The notes beneath the pieces were generated by a model, which was not told where the DNA came from, searched no databases, and worked only from the letters and a program-made list of their open reading frames with translations. A DNA stretch of 64,000 bases from Armillaria gallica (taxonomy: Eukaryota; Basidiomycota; Agaricomycetes; Agaricales; Physalacriaceae), in the NCBI GenBank assembly GCA_037576215.1, contig JBANDB010000001.1, positions 5,394,001-5,458,000 of the forward strand. The letters are read 5' to 3'. Of the stretch, positions 24,731-35,879 are shown in pieces. Position 1 is the stretch's first letter. Every line of letters begins with the position of its first letter. The position numbers were made by a program, and so were the translations under genes.

Positions 24731-25117
24731 TGTTACAATTTTTCACTTTTTTTCTTATCTTATCTTATCTCAGCACCTCAGCAGACCACACGACTACCAG
24801 CACTAAACCGAACGACTTCAGCATTGCTGCTCAGCTGCCTAGATACTGACAGACTTCTTGACAGTTATCATATGACAACCACATGGATACATTTATATAT
24901 AGAAATGGATGAACCAGTATATAAGTAGCGTACTCAAAGCCATGTACCCTAGCTTTGAGCTAAGTTTAATCTTACCGGACTTTACTCTACACACTTGCTG
25001 AGAGTCTAAGTGTTATACCGCCTCACTGTAGCAAACTCCATGGTACCTTAGGTGACTGCCTGAACACGAAGCAGCCTTTGGTCGCCTTGTTTATTATTCC
25101 CAAGTCCATCCATAACA
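24731..25117 (+). repeat. 3' LTR of chromovirus copy 1
   Basis: 387 bp, TGTTACA...CCATAACA, colinear with the 5' LTR. At several sites one LTR has TG and the other CA, the two decay products of a single ancestral CG. Confidence 0.93.
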
Positions 25118-25783
25118 CTTTCTGGGTGTGCTCAGAGTTCTGCTTGCCAGCGTATCCTTCTATGATGCCTCTCATCACTGACTGCACTAAAGGAATGGCA
25201 CCTGCAACATCACTTTGCCCACACTGGTAGCATCCAGGACAAACTATACTAGAGAGCCATCTCCTTGATGTACCAGAAGCAGTGTATCAGCTTATTTTTG
25301 CTCATGGAGCTCATTGCACACCATGGTGGGGAGGGATTGAGATCTGATTCTGGTACGTGCTACGAAAGGGTGTAGCAAAAGAGGGAAAGATGTATGGTGG
25401 TGGAGGAGTCTGATGAGGTCATGGTAGAGTGACCTATAAGCATGATGCTCATCAAGAAGGGGGGGAAATAAGGTTAGTCTTTTCTTGTGGAGACTAGACT
25501 GGGCAGTGAACATCCCTTTTGATACTGCTGCATGGGACCTAGTATGCCCTCATCCTTGGATTGTAATCATAACGGCTATGCAACAGGTTTTTCTATGCAC
25601 TGGAGCTGAGATAAAATGAGCTAGGATCTCATCACTATTATGCCCTGTGCTAATCCTGGTCAATCTCTATGGCATTCTCTTCAATGGATATGATGAGGAT
25701 AAATGATGCCAGACATGGCTGAGAAGTGAGGAAAAGGTATATTGTATGTTTCATGGTCTCTTCTCATACTAATGCATGCCTAG

Positions 25784-26152
25784 TTATTGCTATTTTCATA
25801 TTAGTTGTCCAACCTGCCTTTTTGGGCCATCTGATTTTTTTGCACATTCTGAGGGCAAAAACTCTTTCCTGTCATATCTCACTCATTTTGGGCCTGATAC
25901 CCTTGGTGTTAAATACTTTATTAGACTACTCACTGAGCGCTACCTGCTTATATAGTTTTTGCACCTGTATGGGCATAAAATCACTAGAATAAAATTAATG
26001 ACCAGAAATTTAATATTCTGGTCTATATGCAAAAATGATGAGGGATACCATAGCTACATAAGTTATATGTTGTTCATATGCATCTAATGGACCTGCATGT
26101 AAATTCTTATCGCAGGCAGCCAGATGAGTGCAAATGGTTTGACAAAGTAGCC
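25784..26152 (+). repeat. Left arm of a long inverted repeat
   Basis: About 369 bp, matching the reverse complement of 27409-27775. Both arms contain a near-palindromic GACCAGAA...TTCTGGTC. The arms enclose about 1.26 kb that includes a solo LTR. The terminal bases read TTATTGCT; no target duplication was recognised. Confidence 0.75.
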
Positions 26153-26286
26153 AACTCTGGAGGTGTGATGGTAGTCCTGAGGTCCTCATCTGGTAAATGT
26201 TCATCATGCTGTTGAACATGCTGTTGGGTGGGGGCCTTTGGGCCAATAATGCATACACAAGGTTTTGGTCTCAGCTGAGCATGCAG

Positions 26287-27160
26287 TGTGCTGCACCACA
26301 TCTATGTGTGCACTAAATTTTAGCTTTCACCTTGATACAGCGACTAGGTGCTATGCTATAGCTACTTTCACTTGCTGCTCCTCCATTGCACTTTCCTACT
26401 GTTCAAAAATGGAATTCCTGTGGAATCCACCTGGACAATCACCCATCCGCCAAGCAATACATTGTCCGCCTGGCCATATGCTATCCACCACAAAACTGCC
26501 TTGTTTTATGGGAATTTGACTAGCCTAGGCTCCAGGAGCTAACAGCTATCAACCTGAAGCACCCACACCAGTGGATGGCAGAAGGATCATCCTTGAGAGA
26601 GCAGACAAATTGGCTGACAGTGGATAGCCATATATGGCTATTCTCAAACCAGACCGGATGAGGAAGGTGTTGCAGAGTGCACTCAATGACACTGGAGTAG
26701 CTCATGCAGCTGATTTCAACACGACAGCTCGTGTCAAATACCAGCTTTGAAGGCAAATTCAGGGCTATCGGAGCAGGCAGGTGTAGAAGCAAGGGCTGGA
26801 TTCGGATCTGCTACTATATAAGCACACATAATGTACTTAGAAAAACAGTTAATCTCACTTGCTCATAGCACACTAAAGGAATAAATTTCCGCTACTCTCC
26901 TAAGCATATCTATCCACCTCTGAGCCTAGCATTGTGAATGGATTGCCAGGAATTCTCCTTTTCTCTCGCTATCTTCACACAACTGCTCTCAGTTCAGCAT
27001 TCTAAGCAGACGCTTGGAACTACTCCTTTCTATCATATCCACAGATGGAGTGGATTCTATCGGATCCCTTCAGAGTGAGTGGTAACCCTCCTTGCATATA
27101 CAAAAGATCTTGCAGATGCAGACATGACTTTTTCTTACCAGAGAGTTTGCTAGCCTTACA
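26287..27160 (+). repeat. Solo LTR of the minus-strand Gypsy family
   Basis: 874 bp beginning TGTGCTGCACC and ending GCTAGCCTTACA, flanked by GCAG on both sides (26283-26286 and 27161-27164). It is homologous, in opposite orientation, to the LTRs at 34878-35743 and 52053-56354. No internal element sequence is attached, so it arose by LTR-LTR recombination. It lacks the foldback insertion seen in the 52-56 kb LTR. Confidence 0.85.
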
Positions 27161-27408
27161 GCAGTTCTGTCCTGGGATCTAGGGGAGAATGTGCTCAACT
27201 TGGAAGATTTTTCTTGCTCCTGATACTTTGTTTTTTTTCAACAGGTGTAGGTTTAGATGGCTTCGTTTGATTTATGGTTAGCTTTGCCCCAGCATTTGCC
27301 TTTTTTTTTTATAGCCTTTTTAACTGCAGCTCATGCCTTTGCATGACTATCTACCATAGTGGAGAAGGAACAATGTTACATGTGTCATTGCTTCTTTCTC
27401 TAGGATCA

Positions 27409-27775
27409 GCTACTTTGTTGAACCATTTGCACTCATCTGGCTGCCATAAGAATTTACATGCAGGTCCATTAGATGCATATGAACAACATATAACTTATTT
27501 AGCTATGGTATCCCTCATCATTTTTGCATATAGACCAGAATATTGAATTTCTGGTCATTAATTTTATTCTAGTGATTTTATGCCCATACAGGTGCAAAAA
27601 CTATATGAGCAGGTAGAGCTCAGTGAGTAGTCTAATAAAGTATTTAACACCAAGGGTATCAGGCCTGAAATGAGTGAGATATGACAGGAAAGAGTTTTTG
27701 CCCTCAAAATACATTTAAAAAAAATCTGATGGCCCAAAAATGCAGGTTGGACAACTAATATGAAAACAGCAATAA
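27409..27775 (-). repeat. Right arm of the long inverted repeat
   Basis: Reverse-complement partner of 25784-26152. Differences are mostly single substitutions and A/T-run length changes. The pair would make a roughly 2-kb foldback-type element with the solo LTR inserted near its middle. Confidence 0.75.
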
Positions 27776-29696
27776 TCCAGAGGGTTTGCATCTTATCTGC
27801 CAGATCTTCAAACTTTCTCAGAGGGTTTCCAAAGCCAAGCTGCAGCGAGCAAGACCTTCAATATGGTGTTGGCTGAATACAAGTGCCAGCATGAATGAGC
27901 TCCTCATGGATTCAGAAGTGGTGGGCATGTTTGCTTCTTTTCACTTCTTCAAATCTAAGCTATGGCATAGGTGGAAATATGTTGAGAAGAGCTTCTAGAT
28001 GAGTATGCTGAGACTTCGAACGAGGGATCATGATAGTAGATCCTGATGTCAATAATCTAATTGATACTCAATGGCAAAAAAAAATTAATATATTTGGCAG
28101 CAAATGTTAATAGCACAAAAATGACACTATGCACAATGTGAGATGTGTGCAAGGCCAGGGCAGAAGGACAAGTACAATAGAGAAGAAACAAGCAGGGCGA
28201 ACATCGATCATGGCCAACTTTAAGGCATCAGTGTTGTGTCTATTTTGATAACAGCCCCACCACCCTGAAGATAAGCTTGCCTGCATGACCCCATTCATGC
28301 CATGGACAGGTGCAGTCTCCTGTTGAAACCATCCAATGGGCTACCTGCAACTATTGTATTGCCAGCCAAAAAGAAAATCGAAAAACAATGACATTGGATA
28401 AGAAAAGTATGTATCCCATCCAGAGCAGCACTGGAAGGATGTGAGGGCAGGCAAAGCTAAGGCTGAGAAGAAGCTTACTGTTGTATCACCTTCAGACTTG
28501 GCTGCATACACCAGTCATGTTCGTGTCAAAATCGTCCTGTTTTGAGCTACAAAGAAATGGAAGCACTAAGCAACAAATGACTATACCACAGTGGGAAATC
28601 ACCCAAACAGTATCTGAAAGACATTGGTACAGACAAGGAGAAGACAACCAAAAATGTGGACATCCACAGATGTGTGAGGATGGATCAGTATATACTTCTG
28701 TGACTTTGATGGGGAGGTCAGTTGGGCAGATTGTACCTGAGGGCATGGAACTCACCTGCCATGCTCAGGCCCTCTGTAGCTCATTCATTCTTTGCTGCAT
28801 CTTGTCATTCATCCATCCCATGTCCTCCTCGCTCACTGGACAGCAATACATGGCAGCAGCACATAACACAGATTCAGACTTAGCTTGAAGATTGAGGCAC
28901 AGTAGTACTTGGCATTGAGACTGATGCATGATGTGTCGCATCCACGAGGGTGGGAAAGGTCAGTGGCATTGATTGAGGAATGCATATGTAGTAGCAAGAA
29001 TGGCCAGACAATCAAAGTTGATTCTCCTGCAGCCCAGCATCCACCTCACTAGCCAGAACTTGATATGTTGCTGCACCACAAACATTGGGTCTTGCTGGAG
29101 TAGGGCTGATTTGGATGACATGAGAACAACTTCAACATGAGATATGGTGGAGGTTTCAAGAGGAGGGCTATCAGACATCTAGCAGAAAAGGTCAACTTTA
29201 TTCATGAACTATCCACTGATAACGTACCATTTGAATAAAAGTTCACTTTCAGTCTGATAGACATCAATATTCCAAGAGAGAATGTGATGTTGCTCATCAT
29301 GGGGCTTCAGAAATTTGACCTTGAATGAGGCGGCATTTGAACACTAGGATAAGCACTAAATTTGAGAGAAAGTGAGAAAGAATGCAAGAAATTTAAAACA
29401 AAATGTACTGAGATGCACAGTCAAAAGCTTTAAGACCTGTCAGAACATGAAGGAATTTCTAAACAGACAGCCAAAGCTTCAAGGTCCAGTTGCAGAGCAT
29501 GGCTTCACAAGGATTTGTCTTCTTGGATGTGGGTGAACAATAGCATCACAATGTGATATCATGTAAAATAAGAGAAATGGAAGAATTGAAGGGAGTTGCA
29601 AAGATTGAGCATGGTGGTAGAATGGAAAGATAGAAAACGGGGGTGCCAAACAACCTGTCATTGCCAAACATTCTGAATTTTCAAGATCTCAGATCT
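27776..29696. other. CpG-poor debris, no recognisable gene
   Basis: Open frames here (for example 28481-28888) show no family I recognise and overlap frames on the other strand. Composition is TG/CA-rich and CpG is nearly absent, as in the surrounding decayed repeats. Confidence 0.4.
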
Positions 29697-30060
29697 TAAC
29701 CATTAAGATATTCTTCAATGCCTCTGTACATTATGCTACATTGAGGCCAATGTACCCCAAGGCTCTATTTGATTATTGTTCTGCCTGCCACAAATCTCAC
29801 ATTGTTTCTAACCAGAAACCAGTGTCTGCACCTCAGTACAAGCCACAATGGCACCTTGCCATCCATATAGGCATTCAAGAAGGTTGTCGGTGCTGAGCCT
29901 GGAGAGAAAATACTGGACATCACGAGAAAGTATGTGAGTCAGAGAATTGGTGACTATAGTGTGCTACAACAGTTCTCACAATGGCTTGGCTGCCGGCAAC
30001 CCTCAGGAGGATCCCATTTTGAACTCAACAACTGTGAACATCCTTAGTTGTGCATAGGTG
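29697..30060 (+). repeat. Duplicated unknown coding-like remnant, copy B
   Basis: Partner of 13735-14110. The fragment reading YPKALFDYCSACHKSHIVS lies at about 29752-29810. The same region reads HLAIHIGIQEG near 29850, again without a recognised family. Confidence 0.45.
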
Positions 30061-30179
30061 AGGATATCTTGAGAACAGCAACATTCAGCTTCTATACAAA
30101 GGCACAACATCTTGAGCATCAACCCAGTGGATCTAAACAAGATCATCAAGGAATGGGAAGATTATGAGACTTGTTTACT

Positions 30180-31095
30180 AGAAGTTGTTAAAGAGGAAGA
30201 ACATCATGTTGAACTTGTCAACTACACCATTTGTGACTCTGGCACCCACGTCCATAGCCTTGGCAGTGCTCAAATGCTTGGGGAACTGCTAAAAGATGTC
30301 AATGAGTTCCTGTCACCCTTCCACACCATTTTCCATCCACATGGCAAACCGAAACAAGTTACTGGAACTTTGGCAGAATATGTTTGAACACATTCATGCA
30401 GGAGCCTGTATGTTATTCTGTTTTTAATTTATTTTCTGAGCTAAAGGTGTCATAGACATCAATGTTGATAAGCCTCTTGTTCCTATCAAAGAATATGGGT
30501 GGATCACTGGCTGCAGCCCAACCTGAAAGGATCCTATGGATTTAACCTTCAATGTAGCTTGGCCACCTAGTGCTCTCAAAATCTTTGTCTTCAACCAATG
30601 AAAGGCAATGATCCTTTCCTAAACCCACATCTTCTTCATGAGCACCAACAGTTCCTCTTCTGGGAAAAGGCTCTGTTTCTTTCTGTCACATGGTCCCTTC
30701 CTTCATCTACTCTCAGGTTTTACTGCATCACAGACATCATCATTGCACATATGGCCAACTGGCTGGGTGAGCTCTGATGAGGAGGCCATCCCATGGGAGA
30801 AGAAGACCAATGATCGACTGCTTTAGTGAGGCCATATGATGTGATTCTTCTCGTTCAGAAAAGGGAATGGCAATTGTTGCATCATATATGGAGGATGGAT
30901 TAAGCTGAGAAGGGCATGAATAGTAATGTGACGATTTTGGTGCCACCGAGGTCTAGGGGAAGCTGGTAGAGAAGAGTGAGTTGGTCTGGAACCTAAGTAT
31001 AGGTTGCTAATGCCCGATATGGCATTCTAGGATGATTCTGATGTTTGTGAGGTCTTGAAAGAAGTTATATGAGTTTATGAAGAGGCAGTCACTTC
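30180..31095 (+). pseudogene. CAP10-like glycosyltransferase family 90 pseudogene, copy 2
   Basis: Aligns base for base with the GT90 pseudogene at 5.55-6.42 kb: the GSAQMLGELLKDVNEFLSPF segment (about 30258-30320), the IDINVDKPLVPIKEYGWI exon (about 30450-30500), then FLFWEKALFLSVTWS and WEKKTND (about 30650-30815), and a downstream stretch ending near EEAVTS. CG dinucleotides in copy 1 are often TG or CA here. It is riddled with stops and lacks the C-terminal exon that copy 1 keeps. At its right edge it runs directly into a Sin3-PAH remnant. Confidence 0.65.
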
Positions 31096-31165
31096 TGGAC
31101 ATTATAAAAGGATCTAGGAGCTAGCTGTGCATAATCCATGATCTCTTTGTTTCCTTCATCTCACA

Positions 31166-31350
31166 GGGAGCATAGGATCAACACACCGGATGTTATACAG
31201 CATGTATCACATCTTTTCTTTGGACACCCTCAGTTCATCATCAAATTCAACACCTAGTAGGGTATCATATCAAATATACCTCAGATGGCCCAATGCTCAA
31301 CCAAATCACTATCACCAACAGTGATGGAAGTGTTATCCTTTACCAGCTCT
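31166..31350 (+). pseudogene. Sin3-type PAH domain fragment (degenerate)
   Basis: A splice-acceptor-like CTTCATCTCACAG (ending at 31166) is followed by INTPDVIQHVSHLFFGHPQF and IIKFNT, then two stop codons and, in a shifted frame, YHIKYTSDGPMLNQITIT. The pattern V-x2-LF-x-GHP-x-(L/F)I-x2-FNT-x-GY-x-I is the paired amphipathic helix signature of Sin3 corepressors and of fungal PAH-containing proteins. The fragment is short, frame-broken and out of context. It is probably a captured or duplicated exon rather than part of a living gene. Confidence 0.5.
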
Positions 31351-32296
31351 CCCATTCTTCCTCTGGATGAGACGGTAAAGAAATGATGGTGCTTTACATT
31401 GACATCATGGCCAATCTTGAATGGTACTGTTGCAGGTGCAATGGCAGGTCAGAGGATGGCATGAAAATCAAACTGATGTCATGGCTGGGGACTACTCTCT
31501 TGGCATCAAGTTAGTCTGATGAGCCTGCAAGACTATCATGCACTAATACCATCACTCTGGTAAACTGCCCCTCTCAATATCATCCCAGTCCTTAGCAGAA
31601 CAGCAGAAAACAGACAAATGCTACAAAAAAAGGGCAAAGGTGCTGACCAGGAAACCTAAGAAGGACCTAGTAAGACAGGTGCACATGCTGGAGATCTAGC
31701 TGTGAGTTGAATTTGAAAGAGTTGGTTGTGATAGGGCTGGCATGTTGAGAGTACAAGCTATGACTGCAGTGACAGTCATGTGGACTCTAAATTAGTTACT
31801 GATACAGACAATTTTTGCACTTTTCACAGCCACACATCTTAGCGACCTACCACCTGCTAAGATGTGAGTACATTGTTATGCCCACAGCGTGTCTAAGGGT
31901 GTAATTTTGCAAAATGTCATATCTTACACATTAGCAATGCAGAGGCATTGTGAGTGGGCTGACAGTGCAAGTGGCATGTGAAGAAGCAAGGTCACTGAGG
32001 TAGAGAGCTCTATAATAGAAAAAGAAGCAACATAATTAAAATATAAGGACTTTGTTGTTGCACTGTACCTTACAGGCATGCATGGCAACAAGGCCAAAGG
32101 GTGAGCTAGCTTGCCAAACTACCTATTTGCAATAGAGAACTCAGCTGCAGTAGGATGCGCTTGTATATGGGCCAAGGCTAATTTAGATAACAACGTGTCT
32201 GTAATCTATGATGCATGGTCCCTGGAGATCCAGAAAAACAATATCATGTGCAGGGTAATCAAGAGAACTCTGGGCATGGCCTAAAAACAGGCTTTA
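31351..32296. other. Debris; one coding-like stretch, no recognised gene
   Basis: Between about 32040 and 32280 the plus strand reads DFVVALYLTGMHGNKAKG, a stop, then LPNYLFAIENSAAVGCACIW, protein-like but unassigned. The remainder shows no feature I can support. Confidence 0.3.
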
Positions 32297-32462
32297 TGTT
32301 ACAACTTATTCATTTTCCTTATCATATCTTCAGTGCTTATCTTATCTCATCTTATCCATAGGCACTCGGACCGATCTACATGCAGCTACCAAGCAACTTC
32401 TATAACACTTCATGACTGTTGTTCCCTTTATGCATGTTCTCACTTCTTTTTCTCTAGACTAT
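32297..32462 (+). repeat. LTR fragment, probably the 5' half of the copy 2 LTR
   Basis: It starts TGTTACAACTTATTCATTTT and continues with TTATC/CTTATCTTATCTCA motifs as in the copy 1 LTRs. The resemblance stops where the inverted repeat near 32463 begins. Confidence 0.55.
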
Positions 32463-33158
32463 GTCTCTCTTAACAGCCAAATGGTTAGGTCAATTGACCT
32501 AAAATCATTTGGCAAATATGAATTGTTTGGCACAGCCACATCTGGACTACATATAGCCAGGTGCATATCCAGTAGCCACCCATAAATCTGGGAAATTTTT
32601 CATTTTTTTCCTATATAAATCTCAATTTTTTGGCTACAAAATATTTTTGAAAAATTTTGTGCATAGAATTTAAAAGATGCAAAACCAGCCACCAGCTACT
32701 GGTGATTAGCATTACCCAGATAACCGGACCACAGTCCAAATAGCCAGATAGGGTCCACTGAATCTCCCACTCTCTTGCTTGTTGCTTGGCCCCAGAAAGA
32801 TTTTGTATGATCCCAAAAAATATTATTTGATGTTCTGGTGTCGCCTTTCGAGCCAGATGATGCCTATTTTGGCTGGATGTGACTACGCACACTTGGATGT
32901 AGCTGGCCATGGGAAGATGTTGTTCCCAATCCAGCAGGCTGGTAATTTTTTGAACCAGGATGCAATTTGGAAAGTCACTCACAGTAGTATATAGTAGTCT
33001 TTCTAGTTAATGGTGTATGATTATGTATGTTGCTTGCTCTGTTGTTCAGCTTTATTGGACATTCATTTTTTGGACAAGAAAATGCCATTCCAATAAATTT
33101 TGGAGTTTTCCAGATGGTGCCCTAGATGGCCTACACTTCGTAACACTTGTAAATTTGG

Positions 33159-33187
33159 ATTTTGGAGGCCCCTTAGGGGCCCAAAAT
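33159..33187. repeat. Perfect GC hairpin in AT-rich sequence
   Basis: GGCCCCTTAGGGGCC is a perfect palindrome flanked by TTTTGG and CCAAAA, forming a stem of up to 14 bp. It may be a remnant of a small foldback repeat or, in RNA, a terminator-like hairpin. Confidence 0.5.
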
Positions 33188-33852
33188 TAAATCTGACACT
33201 TAGAATATACATATCTCCTTGAGAGTATCTGGTGTAAACACAAAACACATCTCTAATAGGTAGATACATAGTAAATATAACAATAGCAACAGCAAACCAC
33301 ACTTTTTCAAGAGTAGATTTGATTTTACAACACAAAATCATGGGATATTATCAAAAAAATCATATGTGGCACCTCCATGGAGTGTTATAAACTGAAATAT
33401 AATGCTTCCCTGAGTAGGAGACATGATTGTTATGTCCGGTACGGTGAACGAGCATATAAGAGTTCACATTGATATCAACTTTTGACTGAAGGGTGGAAGG
33501 CTGTAGTGAGCTGTGTGTTAGCAGATCAGGGTGGATCGGACAATTGCTTTACATTATTTCATGTGTATATTTACAGTTCTGATCAATTTCATGCTCACCC
33601 ATGCTTCGTGGAGCCTTACAGAATGATAATATGGTTCTGAAAACACAAAAACTTGTAATATGGACTAAGAAATACTATTTTCCCAGAACAATTTGCACTC
33701 GGATATAGAATAAAGTACATAAAAACACTATTCATACATATATTTATGTTTCCAGATATTTTTGAGGCTCTAGGAATCCGTACATCGAGTAGCGGATGCA
33801 TCCTGAGTGTTCATTCTGCTACCTCGATCACCTCAGACCGTGAAACCACACA

Positions 33853-34877
33853 GTGATCGAGTGGCTGTGCAGCTTCTTTTGTCCCTTTCACCTCCACCTC
33901 ACCTCGCCTCGATGCCTGCCTAGGATGCAAGTACTGCTCCATCTGATTATCAATGGTATGTTTTATTGCTTTTATTATTTCTTACTCTATTTTAGGTCTT
34001 TCAAGTGCATTTGGTGGCCCCAACAGCCCCAGATGGCATGCATCCTGCTCCCACCACCTGCGTAAGCCTTTTCTCAAGGCAGTAGCATTCAATATATGTT
34101 CAAATGACGTCCACAATAACCCCACGATTGTGTATGGATATGGCTCCACCCACAAATCCTCCACTCTGGTTGACAATCTGACCCCAGTGCCCACCGTGAC
34201 TGGCCGACCACCCTTCATATCTACATCAATGCCAATTGCTCTCGCACACAATGTGCATACACCTTCAAGACCTTGGATGCATCAAAGGATTTGACATCGG
34301 TCGCCATCTCATGGTGGAGAGACTACAACACACAAAACCAACCACGGGGATGATGACAACAAGCACGAGCACGACGATGACAAGCAATGCGAGATGGATT
34401 TGAATGTGAGGCAGGGCTATTCTGGGAATCAAGGCAAGGATCTTCTGTGCAGAGGAGTATTCCGGCATAGCTGAAGTGGCAGGAGACGCTGAGCAGGAGG
34501 GCAGGGTCAAGGTCAGGCCACCAACAACAGACAATGATGACGATGACTTTGACCTTCTAGGTGTCCATGGAGGACTCAAGGACATGGTCAATGCATGCAA
34601 AATTGAAGCTCTACAACTGGCACCTTGCCCGCAATGGGATGACGACAACAAATGGCTTGATGACAATGACGACAATGGTGTAGAGGCACCATGCTCTGAT
34701 ACAGGGCCCTCGGCCGAGTTGTGGCTAGGATTGGGTGGCAGGAGAAGCTGCAAGGGAGCTGCAGGAAGGTGGAAAAGGTTGAGTGAGAAGGCAGGATGGT
34801 GGTTGGGACCCCAATGGCCAACAACGAAGATGATGACAAAGCTCTTTGGGTCATTGATTGAAGACTCCATTGCACAA
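33853..34877 (+). other. Coding-like remnant of unknown family interrupted by the Gypsy element
   Basis: Plus-strand frames include MIEWLCSFF (33853; similar to 3083 in this window), STHKSSTLVDNLTPVPTVTG (about 34144-34200) and an Asp-rich frame from 34476 reaching the insertion site. Sequence beyond the Gypsy (56355-56776) probably continued this region before insertion. No family recognised. A frame on the minus strand (34265-35071) is an alternative, but its right end lies in the LTR. Confidence 0.35.
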
Positions 34878-35743
34878 TGTAAGGCTAGCAAACTCTCTGG
34901 TAAGAGAAAGTCACGTCTGTGTCTGCAAGATCTTTTGTATATGCAAGGAGGGTTACCACCCACTCTGAAGGGATCTGATAGAATCTGCTTCATCTGCAAA
35001 TACAATAGAAAGAAGTAGTCCAAGCATCCACTTAGAATGCTGAACTGAGAGCAGTTGTGTGAAGATAGCAAGAGAAAAGGAGAATTCCTGGCAATCCACT
35101 CACAATGCTAGGCTCAGAGGCGGCTAGATGTGCTTAGGAGAGTAGTGGAATTTATTCCTTTAGTGTGCTATGAGCAAGTGAGATTAATTGAGATTGTAAG
35201 TACATTGTACATGCTTATATAGTGGCAGATCCGAATCAGCTCCTCACTCCTGCACCTGCCCACTCCGATATCCCTGAATGTACCCCTTTGGAGGTGATAT
35301 TTGACATGAGCTGACACATTGAAATCTGCTTTGTGAGCTACTCCAGCGCCATCGAGCGGATTCTGCAACACCTTCCACATCTGGTTGGGTTTGAGAATAG
35401 CCATATATGGCTATCTGCCATCAGCCAATTTGTCCGCTCTTCAAGAGTAAACCTTCTGCCATCTGCTGTCGTGGATGCTTCAGGTTGATAGCTGTCAGCT
35501 CCTGAAGCCTAGGCTAGTCAAATACCCATGGAACAAGGCGGTTTCGTGGCAGATAGTGCATTGCTTAGTGGACGTGTAGCAGATGGGCGGTTGCCCAGGC
35601 AGATTCCACAGGAATTCTGTTTTCCATCGGTAGAGAAGTGAGACTAGAGGAGCAGTGAGTGAAAGTGGTTGTAGTGTGGCACCTTGTCACTGTATCAAGG
35701 TGAAAACCAAAACTTGGTGCACACATAGATGTGGTGCAGCACA
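34878..35743 (-). repeat. 3' LTR of the minus-strand Gypsy
   Basis: 866 bp, homologous to the solo LTR at 26287-27160 and to 52053-56354. At 34895-34901 it contains CTCTGGT uninterrupted, which is the empty site of the foldback insertion found in the other LTR. Confidence 0.85.
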
Positions 35744-35879
35744 ACTGGGGAAAAGAAAACATTGTGAGCGTCCCCGCTCACACTGTCACCGGATATCAAA
35801 TCAAGCAGGGTTGCGCTTGAATAAAAAGTGATGATGGACATAGCAAAGGCCCAATGGACCACCCAATCTAGCCCACTCC

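Larger units (their letters stand above)
14211..25117 (+). mobile_element. Ty3/Gypsy chromovirus, copy 1 (structurally complete, coding-dead)
   Basis: The element is 10,907 bp: two 387-bp LTRs (TGTTA...TAACA), CTTTC target duplication, self-complementary primer-binding site, gag with a CCHC knuckle, then protease, reverse transcriptase, RNase H, integrase and chromodomain in that order, and a purine tract before the 3' LTR. The gene order and chromodomain make it a chromovirus. It is inactive: many in-frame TGA codons, a frame change near 22290, protease DSG changed to DSS, and integrase catalytic codons altered. A 1677-bp non-coding element (18074-19750) sits between gag and protease. Copy 2 at the right of the window is a diverged relative with the same layout. 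Confidence 0.92.
14206..25122. repeat. 5-bp target-site duplication CTTTC (14206-14210 and 25118-25122)
   Basis: CTTTC immediately precedes the 5' LTR and immediately follows the 3' LTR. Five-bp duplications are normal for Ty3/Gypsy integrases. The match shows that both outer ends of this element are original and that it did not arise by recombination between copies. Confidence 0.9.

Noticed and set aside
14211..25117. Classical ascomycete-type RIP as the cause of decay
   Set aside because: The LTR differences are concentrated at CpG contexts with TG/CA pairs, not at CpA. Methylated CpG deamination explains them better.
34265..35071. 268-codon minus-strand ORF as a gene
   Set aside because: Its right part lies within the Gypsy LTR and its composition is Ser/Leu-rich like a shadow frame; the interruption by the element boundary makes a real gene unlikely.
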